Shown here: in pieces, positions 24,634 through 33,808 of the stretch
How positions within the stretch are numbered: position 1 is the stretch's first letter
Layout: each line of letters starts with the position of its first letter
Source: Mycocentrospora acerina
Taxonomy: Eukaryota; Ascomycota; Dothideomycetes; Pleosporales
Length of the DNA: 64,000 nucleotides
Assembly (NCBI GenBank): GCA_022701365.1
Contig: JAKUHH010000150.1
Location: forward strand, 682,001-746,000
Direction: 5' to 3'
The notes under the pieces: model-generated
Database searches by the model: none
The model's input: only the letters and a program-made list of their open reading frames with translations
What the model was told of the DNA's origin: nothing
Translations under genes and position numbers: made by a program

Positions 24634-25612
24634 ATGTACACATTATCTACGAAACATTGCCGGCGTGCTGCTCAGCCTGACGGCACTGAAAACAGCTAGC
24701 AACTGTTACAGGCGGTGTTGTTGCAACGTTATACAGAGGCCGCAGAAGGTATTTCATGGCGTTGGCTCGAGACGAGTCGAAGCCCAGCGCGACGACGTGG
24801 AGAGACGCTAAGCAGGCGCGCCGAAACCATGCTGCTGCAGACGCCGGCAAAGAAGCAATCACTGCAATCTGGAACTGCCCTCATCCATCCATCCCGCGCG
24901 GCTCATATCCGTGGGCATCTCGGGCTGTCAGCTGCGTCCTCTTGTCGTGTGGTGTGGGGTGTGCTGCGGTTAGCAGCCGCCGTCCGCCGCTGCATTGCTG
25001 CCGCGCGACATTCATCACCCCAGCGCGCATCAAGTCATGATGAGGTCATCAGCAAGTACACCGCACACTTGCACTTCTCAACAACCTGCTCGACTTTTAT
25101 ATATTGCTGCTGTTGGGAGGGAAGCAAGCGATCCTCTTTTAGGCGCGGCCGTACATCTCCGTACAGACACCCTCCTCGGCCCATAATAACTGGGGTCTGT
25201 ATATTGTGCCGCGAGGGTGAACCAACCCCGCCAGATGGCATAGAGGGGTAGACCTTGCTGATCCGGATGAAGAAGGCGACAAAAGCATGTGAGTCGCGGT
25301 GAGGGGGCCCGGTTAACGGATTATGAGTGAGGGAATCAGACTCCACACGAGACTCCACACGAGACTCCACACTACGCATCCAGCTATACCGCAGACGCAG
25401 CGGAAGATTCAATACCGAGAGGAAAACCGGGGAGACTTCCGCTGTGCATCTAGCATTTATAGTACCCAAAGCTGTGTTGCGCTGGGACTGGGTATTTTCC
25501 TCCTGCAGATCTACATGGTTTTAATTTTCATGTTTAAAGTCTATATGAGTTGGATGGCTCTGTTCCACTCTCATTATGAAAGAGATCTAGATTGATATCT
25601 CTGAACTTTACT
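24634..25612. other. Intergenic, GC-rich left half
   Basis: No supported gene. It should hold the promoters of the CNL1-like gene (left) and of the esterase gene (right). It contains the short array at 25339-25374. Confidence 0.5.
25339..25374. repeat. Three tandem copies of gactccacacga
   Basis: Three 12-base units, the last ending in 'cta'. About 240 bases upstream of the esterase start. Confidence 0.9.
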
Positions 25613-27281
25613 ATGAGGCTCATTTCTTCTCTCCAGAGTTTCTTGGCGCTTGCAAATCTAGCCAGCTCTGTCATCCTTCAAAACGGCCAAGTACGAGAGA
25701 CTAATTATCCGGACACCAGAGTCGCATCCATTGGTTCAAACTCAACTGGTTGGAAGACGTATGGCCCGAATACGACAGAGCTCTCTTACAAGGGACGATG
25801 GGATAGCAAGCACATCTCATGGTGGGCGTAGGTCTCCCTAAGCACCACCACGAGAACACCTTCATTCAAACAGGGGTTTCGACTAACATTCTTTCTCAGA
25901 GCACCAGGCTTGAAGTTCGGCTTTGAGGGCCAGGATGTCGCCATCACCTTTGGCGAACACACATCCCAGGGCGTTTTGGTTGCCTACCGCGTTGCAGGTT
26001 TGGACTGGCAGTTTACCAACATTACGACAAACGCAACCCATCACCTCGTTTCTGCAAGTACGCCTGGTATCAATGAAACCCTGCCAAATCAACTACCTCT
26101 GACCTTCGAGATGAGAGTGACCGTACGTTAAATCTCTTTTTCTTATTACCTCCCCTTCAAAGCATTGATACCATGATCTTCCCGTACTACTCTCCAAGTG
26201 CTTCTAACCATTAATCCTGATAACCTCCTACCCAACAATTCAACCCCCACTAACACCACACCCCCAGAACTGGGGCTACGGCGTACAAATCTCCGCCGTC
26301 CACCTCTCCGCCGGCTCGCAGCTGATCAAAATCCCCAACTTCTCCAAATCCATAGAATTCATCGGCGACTCCCTCACCTCAGGCATGTACGCCACCTACG
26401 AAGCATTCAGCGGCTTCGGCTACAGCATCGGCGCAGGCCTCGGCAACGTAGAATTCAGCATCACCGCCCACCCCGGCATCTGCCTGCACGACGCAAACTG
26501 CTGGGGCAACCCACGGGGCCAAACGCACCAATGGCTCCAAACCCCCGACACCAACGCCCGCGCCCAGGAAGTCTACAACTCCACAAACGGCACCCCCGAA
26601 GAACCCTGGGACTTTTCCGCCCACCAACCCGCAGACCTCGTCCTCATCAACCTCGGCACAAACGACAACAACACCGCTAACAACGTAACCAGCACACAAT
26701 ACCTCTCCAGCTACATCTCCTTTGTCGCCACCGTCCACGCCACCTACCCCAACGCGCAAATCATCCTCATGAGCCTCTGGAACGGCTTCTCCCGCCGCGG
26801 CAACACATTCGCCCAGTCTGGCGCGTTTATCGACGAGATATGGCAAGTTGCGCAGCATTACAAGGACGGGGGGTTTGTGCATTATTTCAATAGCACGGGG
26901 ATACTGCAGCATAACGATATAGGACCCCAGTGGCATCCGACGGATGTGGGGCATTTGAAGGTGCGGAATTCTCTTTTTTTTTTTTATATATTTCTCTCCT
27001 TTTCATCCATCTTTATGGGGAAGTTGGGGGAGTGGGGAGAGAGTGCGTGTGTATGTGTGCTAATGTGATTTTTTTTGTGGAATAGATTGCCGCGCATGTG
27101 ATGCAGTATATTCGCATCAAGTTTGGGTGGGAGTTTGCGGCCACGGGGCCAGAGGTCCAGCATGAGACGCTGTACTGGAATGATGGTTAGTTTGGACTCG
27201 TCTTGTCTTGTTTTGTTTTGGGCTTGCGGGTTTGATGATGATGGTGATGCTAATTACTACTGTGTAGAATCGAATTATTGA
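25613..27281 (+). CDS. Secreted SGNH esterase, carbohydrate esterase family 2-like
   Basis: Five exons (25613-25827, 25900-26122, 26268-26960, 27086-27185, 27268-27281) give 414 residues; the last exon codes only for ESNY and the stop. A signal peptide (MRLISSLQSFLALANLASS) leads into a beta-rich domain with NTTELSYKGRWDSKHISWW and LKFGFEGQDVAITFG. The SGNH domain follows: block I FIGDSLTSGMY with nucleophile Ser181, LVLINLGTNDNN for block III, and WHPTDVGH with His369. This two-domain order is that of CE2 esterases, which deacetylate xylan, mannan or other glycans outside the cell. The Asp expected three residues before His369 is Pro366. Many NxT/NxS sequons suit secretion. Exons 4 and 5 were placed by splice signals and frame; the 145-base second intron and 125-base third intron are long here. 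Confidence 0.88.
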
Positions 27282-27624
27282 GCCGTGATGAAAAAGGGGG
27301 CAGAAGAGAAGAGAAGAGTTGGGATGGAATGGATGGGATGGAATCTGTAGAGAGACGGGGAGATGATTTAAAAGCAGTGCTTAAAGAAATGTGCGAATAC
27401 AACTATAGTAATCTCTACCATCAAGGTAGTAAGCAAGCAAGCATCTTTTAAAGAAGAAAGTTTCAATTAGTCGTGGCAAAATGTCTGTTTTATTTTGCAT
27501 TGTGCGCGTATATATACACACACATATATATATATATATATGTAGGAGGATATACAAGAAGGGAGGACTTGTTTTAAAAAAAAACACATATCAACATATA
27601 ATCATATCAACATGAAGGAGACGC

Positions 27625-27656
<32 letters not shown>

Positions 27657-27865
27657 AAAAGGGGGTATCTACATCGACATCTACATCTACATTTACACAA
27701 GAAAAGAAAATTCGCACCCACCCATCCAACCAACCCAACCACGCACCAGGTCCTCCATCGCCCACGATGGAAAAAGGACCCCACGCACGCTATAAAAAAA
27801 ACGTATATACAGAGAATCATGAAAGAGAAGAAGAAGAAAAAAAAAGAGAAAAAAAAAAGAAGAAG
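27282..27865. other. Intergenic with simple repeats between converging genes
   Basis: Contains (TA)n/(CA)n at about 27509-27542, (GA)n at 27625-27650 and purine-rich runs at 27825-27865. No gene is supported. Confidence 0.7.
27625..27650. repeat. (GA)n microsatellite
   Basis: Thirteen uninterrupted GA dinucleotides in the 3' flank of ferric reductase 2. Confidence 0.95.
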
Positions 27866-30379
27866 CTAAAGCGCATAATTCTCGGCATGCAAGAAAATCT
27901 CGTCCCTCTCCCCATCACTCCACACACTGCGCTGCAGCTGCGCAACCGTCTGGCTAACACTGACGCGCATGCCAGGCGGGCCGCAGACAAAGACGCAGGT
28001 GCGTCTGCCAAAGTCCCTGCTCAGCCCCTTGAGCAGGAACGGAATGTCAGGGCGTCCGTATTCGGTGCTCCAGCCGTCCTTTTTTTTGACGGCGGCGGGC
28101 AGGAAGGCGAAGCGCATGAGGTTTTTTTGGAACTCGGTGGGGGTGGAGGGGAAGCCAAAGTCGAAGCCTTGGACGGGTTGGGAGGGGGAGCTGGGGAGGA
28201 TGTCGGGGTTGATGGCGCCGGAGCCGCCGAGGACGGCTTGCGAGATGTCGAGGGAGAGGTTGCGGCGGGATGTGGATGTGGAGGAGGAGGAGAAGGGGTG
28301 GGGGGCCAGGACTGGAGCGATGAGGTCGTGGTCGGGTGATGTGGAAGGGTGGGTGGTGGTGTTGGGGGGTGCGAGATGGCCTTTATTAATGGGTTTGAGG
28401 TGGGCTTGTGGGAGAGCGGCAATGTTGTCTTCGTTCTCGCGGCGGAGCTCGCTTTCCTTCTCGGGGTCGCCTTGCGCTTCATCGTGGATGAGAGCAGAGT
28501 GGCGCTTGGACGAGATGCCAGAGAGGCGGTTTTGCGCAATGTTTTGGAAGGCGTCGTTGACTTTGTCGTGAAAGTATAGTGATACAGGGCGTGTGGGCGT
28601 CTTTGCATCGACGGTGCCGCGGCCGGTGGTGCGCTTCGCACCGGTAATGTAGAACTGGCATTGGACCGTCTCTGGGGGTGCGTATTCGCGGCAGATGCGG
28701 AGTTCTTCTTTGAACCACTCCATAGTTTCTGGACGTTTGAGTGCCCAGATGACGTGGATTTTGCGGGTGACGGCTTTGCCATCCCGCATCTTTTTGATGA
28801 GGGAGAGAAGCTGCGAAACAATGGCGGTAATTCCGCTACCGCCTGCGATGAGTACTACATCTTCAAAAGCTTCAATGCGTCGCTGCATGCCTCCATATGG
28901 TCCGTCAACAAAGGCACGGTATGTATGCCAAGGTCCATGTTCCAAGGCACTTTGCAACACCTTCTTGGTAAAGCCTCCAAAAGGTCGGAAGACAAGGACC
29001 ATATCTCTGTAGCCCTCGCCGTACTCTGATGGAAAGTCGTCGCTACAGAGCGATGCAATGGTAAAGGGATGGTTCTCAAAGACGGAAATGCCAGGCATCC
29101 GAAGGTACACATACTGTCCAGGCCGCCACCTCATCTGAGTGGGGATTGTAATTTTGATCGCATTCTCCGGCATGAGAGTTACAGCTGCTTCGTCACCAAT
29201 AAGCCAAGACATGCGCCTTGGGTTGGTCCAGTTGAGGTAGAAGAGGCGCATGACGTAGGACAGGACCCAAATGACCAAAGTAGAGAAGAGGTAGTGCCAT
29301 GAGGTTAGATAGTTGTTGCAGTGCCAGAACAACATGGCGAGCAAGACGATAGAAACTGGTACGTGAAGTGAAACGAAGAGCTCATACATCCAGTGGCGGA
29401 GTGGCGCGATAGAATGCAAGCAGAGGAAACCAAGAGGCACAAGAGCTGCTATCCCGGTACCGTAGGCATAGATGCCATCTCGTTGGAAGATGGCCTCGAA
29501 AGCTTGGCGCGCACCCATATCTCGGACTGGGGCCACATAGAATGGCACTGTATGGATAATGCTCAACACGAGGCAAATGTATGCTGCCCATCGGTGCAAA
29601 ACATTCAATCGCTCGTGGCTGATGCCTGTGATGATTGTGATCAGGTTGGCTTTTGTTGCTAGCGCAACAATCCAAGGCATCAAGGCGACGGCCATCATCC
29701 CCGAGCGGATTGCAAGTGGAGGCGATCCATAGTCGAGGCTCTCGCGGAAAAGAGGTTGCGGAAGACAACAGTAGAGGATTCCCAAGATGAAGGCTCCCGA
29801 CACAACAACGGTAACGCCAAGTGACGGCAAAGCGATTGGCCTCCAGGTCTTTCGCAAACTGAACTGTTGCATTGGCCGGTAGAAGATGAATCTGAACAAG
29901 GCCACCATGTTGTTGATTGGACCTACAGAAGAAACACTGGACTGTGTTTTTGGTGAGCTGGGCAATGGCCCTTCACGCGGAAAGAACTTGATGGTGGATT
30001 TGTCAGTATTCAGAACCGACATTTCGTAGTCTGCGTCTGGAGATGATGTCGCCGAAGACTTTAGTACCTCCTCTTGGTGCAGGGCGGTCCGAATCTTGTC
30101 GGTGAAAAGATGGTAGTAGCGTAGAGAAGTCGCAATAAGCAACAGAGGTATGCAGAAGTAAACGTATGCAAGCGCATACTTTTCACTCTTGTTCCAGGGG
30201 TCCACTCTGTTGGCCTCGATTAATCCGGCAGGACTTGATGTATTGTAGGGTATGTTTACTCTTCGAACCAAAGTTGACACGAGCTGCGCTACTCCACGCT
30301 CAACGTGCAATACCGCGGTCTCTAGTTGGGCCATGGGATCATCTCTCTGACCAAGCATCGCTTCTGGGATGAGAGGCAT
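27866..30379 (-). CDS. Ferric/metal reductase 2 (FRE family, long form)
   Basis: A single exon gives 837 residues from the ATG at 30379 (MPLIPEAMLG). A first membrane segment is near 70-86 (YVYFCIPLLLIATSL), then a cytosolic loop, then the ferric-reductase core. Heme pairs are His262/His276 and His339/His353, each 14 apart. The FAD motif HPFTIA follows, then DGPYGG, the NADPH motif AGGSGITAIV, and CGPPGM near the C terminus. Between the NADPH motif and CGPPGM there is a polar, proline/serine-rich insert of about 170 residues, which makes the protein larger than usual. The core resembles reductase 3 more than reductase 1 (shared GSPPLAIR, LNVLHR, APVRD). Role: electron export for metal uptake or signalling. 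The reading frame stays open upstream of the ATG, but that part codes for promoter repeats. No intron is needed, unlike the other two. Confidence 0.93.
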   Translation of the reverse strand: MPLIPEAMLGQRDDPMAQLETAVLHVERGVAQLVSTLVRRVNIPYNTSSPAGLIEANRVDPWNKSEKYALAYVYFCIPLLLIATSLRYYHLFTDKIRTALHQEEVLKSSATSSPDADYEMSVLNTDKSTIKFFPREGPLPSSPKTQSSVSSVGPINNMVALFRFIFYRPMQQFSLRKTWRPIALPSLGVTVVVSGAFILGILYCCLPQPLFRESLDYGSPPLAIRSGMMAVALMPWIVALATKANLITIITGISHERLNVLHRWAAYICLVLSIIHTVPFYVAPVRDMGARQAFEAIFQRDGIYAYGTGIAALVPLGFLCLHSIAPLRHWMYELFVSLHVPVSIVLLAMLFWHCNNYLTSWHYLFSTLVIWVLSYVMRLFYLNWTNPRRMSWLIGDEAAVTLMPENAIKITIPTQMRWRPGQYVYLRMPGISVFENHPFTIASLCSDDFPSEYGEGYRDMVLVFRPFGGFTKKVLQSALEHGPWHTYRAFVDGPYGGMQRRIEAFEDVVLIAGGSGITAIVSQLLSLIKKMRDGKAVTRKIHVIWALKRPETMEWFKEELRICREYAPPETVQCQFYITGAKRTTGRGTVDAKTPTRPVSLYFHDKVNDAFQNIAQNRLSGISSKRHSALIHDEAQGDPEKESELRRENEDNIAALPQAHLKPINKGHLAPPNTTTHPSTSPDHDLIAPVLAPHPFSSSSTSTSRRNLSLDISQAVLGGSGAINPDILPSSPSQPVQGFDFGFPSTPTEFQKNLMRFAFLPAAVKKKDGWSTEYGRPDIPFLLKGLSRDFGRRTCVFVCGPPGMRVSVSQTVAQLQRSVWSDGERDEIFLHAENYAL

Positions 30380-30635
30380 GGTAGTATTAATATTTGGGTT
30401 GGACAGAGTCGACGCGTGCAGCAGGTCCTTCTGCCGGTGGAAATGAAGAACCACAATATTGTGTTGTGGTACGCTAGTGGGGTTGAGGAGTTCGGGGAGC
30501 GATGGCTTGAAGAACGTTTGGATAGTCGATTCTACATGGATACGAATATGAAGGGTTGCCGGATGTGATAATGCAGATGCAGTGTGAATATGCAACAAAG
30601 TTCCTGATCGGGATCGAAGAAGTGCTGTGTGACCA

Positions 30636-30803
30636 ATCGTGACTCGTAGGATTTTCGTGTAGCGACACCAACCTGATCCTACGCTCTTTCTGTGAGCCGA
30701 TGAAGACGTTTGGTAATAAATCGCGACTCGTAGGATTTTCGTGCGGCGACAAACAAGAATCCTAGGCTTATTGCAGCAAGCGGATGCTGAAGACGTCTGG
30801 TAA
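30636..30803. repeat. Imperfect 84-bp tandem duplication upstream of ferric reductase 2
   Basis: Copy 1 is 30636-30719 and copy 2 is 30720-30803. Both begin atcg(t/c)gactcgtaggattt and share tcgtg..gcgaca, atcct, cgatg/ggatg and gaagacgt.tggtaa near the end. The inner parts differ by substitutions and small indels. It ends about 250 bases upstream of the start codon. Confidence 0.85.
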
Positions 30804-31871
30804 CCTATATCATCCAAGACCAGGAATTAAGAGATGAGAAGAAGGAATACAAAAAAGTCAAAAGTGGAGCACGGGATTAGGACGAAATCAGACGACGCTT
30901 GTAAACAGCAGCTGGGGTTCCTTATGGTCTTTGGCAGCAACGGACGGGTCACAAGCAGGGGTATTGCAACAGCAAATGGTGGGTGATTTTCAACCGCTTG
31001 ACACAGCCCAGCACTATTGAGCCAAGGTGTGATGGGGGAGGGGGGGAGGATTTGTCAGGGGTCTGAAAAGAGAGAATTGACGAACCCGAAGCGACATCAC
31101 AGCGACAAGATGATATAATGAAAGGCGAGGCTTTTGGCTGCCGCGTGCACATTATGCAGGACGGGTGCTGTGAGTGGCGGGATAGGGAAGACGCCAGTGA
31201 GATGGAGCGGACGCTATGCAGAGACGTCCAGGCCGTCCCTTCTAAGCGGGAGGCGTTGTCGGTTGCGGCGGGAATCTTGTCTCGGACCGCTTCCTGAGTG
31301 GTATCCAGCATGATCGTCGTCGACGATCCTTATCGACTGTTGTCTGATGTCAGGTGGATTGCTGGCAGCATCATGGTGTTTTTTTTCTTCTCTCCAACGA
31401 ATGGCTGGAACGATGTTCACTCGGAGACAAAAGGCTATTGTGAACCCTGGTCTTTGGTAGATGAGCGAAGATGGGAGCCGACCCTCAGCCACCTCGTGGG
31501 AGTACGACCGAGTAGCAAGCAGTGCAGGGGAGATTTTCTCGGTCATGCTCTCGCACGAAAACGGCCGTCTCCGTTCGCATGACTTTTAGGTGGACGAATT
31601 GGAGAGGTGAAATGGAGTTGCTAGGACTTGCAGACAATGGCACGACGCGTGGGATGGAGAGGGGGCGATTGATTCTGGGTGGAACGACTGGGTGTCGGTC
31701 AATGTGTAGCCGCCGAGCCAACCTGGATGAGACTAGCTGGAGATGGCGTTGGGGTAGTAGGTAGCCCCGACCCGCTGCAAAGCTTCAACGGTGATGCTTT
31801 GGGACCCTAAGGGTTCAGCGTGGTAAAGTGCCGAGATTGATACGGGATGGAGCGGTGTGTATAATGTGTGT

Positions 31872-31985
31872 GTTTATAATGAGAGTGTGTGGGCGTATAA
31901 ATCATGTGTGTGTGTTTGTGTGCACATGTGTGTTTATAATGAGTGTGTATATGTTTATAACGAGAGTGTGCAATGTTTATAATTC
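31872..31985. repeat. Degenerate GTGTG/TTTATAAT repeat tract
   Basis: The motif gtttataatgag(a)gtgtg or its derivatives recur at about 31872, 31932, 31953 and 31975 within a GT-rich run. Confidence 0.8.
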
Positions 31986-32421
31986 ACGTCTAGTCAATAG
32001 ATTTGCAGGTGCCTGTTTGTCAATGCGTTGGAGAGTAGAACAGCCATGACTTGATGTGACCCATCATCACAACTCTAGTCGATGCACTTGCTCAGCGCCT
32101 CGATGCAGATGAACCATCAGCCCTGACCATGACGTGAATTTTAGGCGCCGATTGACCCAATTCACGACCATGCTCTCCGAGGTAGATACATCTAGATGCA
32201 TAACCGCCCACGACCTAAGCCCTACAATGTCCAAGACGCACCCTAGGCCGTGGGATCATCAGGTACCGAGCGGTTTCTGGACAGCTAGGCGCTCGAGCAT
32301 GTGCTGGAAGAGAGGGTGGCTGCACTTGTAGGGTGTAGAGTATGGTATGGTATGATAAACGGGGTGGGTTGTGTGATGATATGCAGCCTTGTCATGGTGG
32401 ATGTATTGACAGGCGGCTACA

Positions 32422-32488
32422 TGTGTGTGTATATATGTGTGCATGTATATATATATATGTGTGTGTGTGTATGTATACATGTGTGTAT
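32422..32488. repeat. GT/TA microsatellite tract
   Basis: A compound (TG)n and (TA)n stretch. Confidence 0.85.
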
Positions 32489-32549
32489 GTCAAGCGAAGG
32501 GGATGGGCAAGTCGAAGGCGTGCATGTGTATTGCTTGGTAGAGTATACT

Positions 32550-32588
32550 GTGTGCAGTGTGTGCAGTGTGTGCAGTGTGTGCAGTGTA
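32550..32588. repeat. Tandem 9-bp repeat (gtgtgcagt)4
   Basis: Four copies of the 9-base unit, the last slightly shortened. Confidence 0.9.
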
Positions 32589-32769
32589 GTCTGGACGGAA
32601 ATGGACAACGGCGAGGCTCTGCGCAAGCCAAGTCCAAGTGGGGACCCTGGCGGCGAGGACGAGGAGCAGCAATGGCTGCTTACATGGGTGGCGGCACGGG
32701 CAGTTGTGGGCGCTGGGGGAGCACAAGTACCTGACGATCACTCTCGGAAGGGTGGCGCGCACGTCGAGG

Positions 32770-33003
32770 GATGTCATGTATCTAATGCATCTCGTGTAGT
32801 TATCCAAGGGAATCATGCATCCAAGGTGTCCAAGGTAATCACGTACCTAGTGCATCTCGTGTATCCAAGGGAATCATGTATCCACGGCAATCATGCATCC
32901 ACGGCAATCATGTACCCCATGCATGCCATGTATCTCGCGTGTCCAGGCCATGCCATGTCTCCCGAGCGTCGACGGCAATCGTGTAGCCAAACCATCACGA
33001 ACC
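32770..33003. repeat. Degenerate interspersed ~16-30-bp repeat (atccaagggaatcatg family)
   Basis: At least seven variants of atcatg(c/t)atccacggca or atccaagggaatcatg follow one another. A larger unit beginning gcatctcgtgta recurs at about 32789 and 32853. Confidence 0.8.
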
Positions 33004-33808
33004 TAATGCATCCCATGTACATACGCCATGCCCCCACGGCATGTGTGGCGGGCACGGCGGACAGTCATATGGGTACACGTGTTGGCGAGACCGGAGCGCA
33101 CATGGACAACAGATGCCTGCAGGCGGTGCTGCTGGCTGCTGGAGACGACACACGTACGGGGCCTCTCCAGCTCCAACGGGGGCGGGCACTCGACCGTCGC
33201 GGGCGCTGGCATATAACGGCACAGGCAGACGGGTCGAGGGCCAGGACTTGCTTCTGCTCGGGGCATTTGGTTGCACAGCTGCCATGGGGAAGCTCCGCCA
33301 GCACCCAAGCCAGCAGCTGCTGGGCCAGTTCCTGTTGGAGGATGGTCAGGCTGCAAGCCGGCTGACGGCCGCCGCCCGCCAGGCCGCTGACGTCTCTGCC
33401 TCGACGCCCTCGCCCACGACCGCCTTTGCTGCTCCCTCTCGCGGCCGCATCCTCGCCCGCCTCTCGCGCAGCTGCCAATTGCGCCCGCGCCACCGCTCGG
33501 CCGCCAAACGCCTGCGCCTGCGCCTGCTCCATGTGCTGCCGGGCCGCCGCGCGCTGCAGATATCGCTGGCCCCGCCGAGTGCGAGCGTGAGCCTGAGCCT
33601 GAGCCTGAACCCGACCCCAACGGCCAACACCAGCCCCGACCTGCACCCTGGCCTGCACGTCGACGACGACACTGACACCGACACCGACACCGACTCGGGC
33701 ATCGACACTCGCCTGACCACGCCCGCCTCCTCGCTCGCCTCCTCCCTCTCCCTCGCCTCCGCCTCGGCCTCGTCCTTCCTCGCCCGCCTCGCCCGCCCCT
33801 TCGCCGCC

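Larger units (their letters stand above)
30380..33808. other. Long intergenic, repeat-rich, between divergent genes
   Basis: Left part: promoter of ferric reductase 2 with an 84-base tandem duplication. Middle (31.0-31.8 kb): no structure seen. Right part (31.85-33.0 kb): GT-rich and degenerate tandem repeats. From 33040 the DNA becomes GC-rich, and the frame of the WASP gene is open upstream of its start. Long frames here come from simple repeats and are not supported as genes. Confidence 0.6.

Noticed and set aside
24715..25251. Plus-strand frame of 178 codons
   Set aside because: It lies in GC-rich upstream DNA, the translation is Arg/Ser/Cys-rich as expected of non-coding GC-rich sequence, and there is no family feature.
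28021..28821. Minus-strand 266-codon frame inside ferric reductase 2
   Set aside because: It is an out-of-frame shadow, rich in Ser and Pro, without features.
30380..30817. N-terminal extension of ferric reductase 2 through its open upstream frame
   Set aside because: This part translates the 84-base promoter duplication (repeated TKILRV) and lacks any family feature; the Met at 30379 fits better.
32301..33365. Plus-strand frame of 354 codons
   Set aside because: It runs through GT microsatellites and degenerate repeats, and the translation is simple-sequence.
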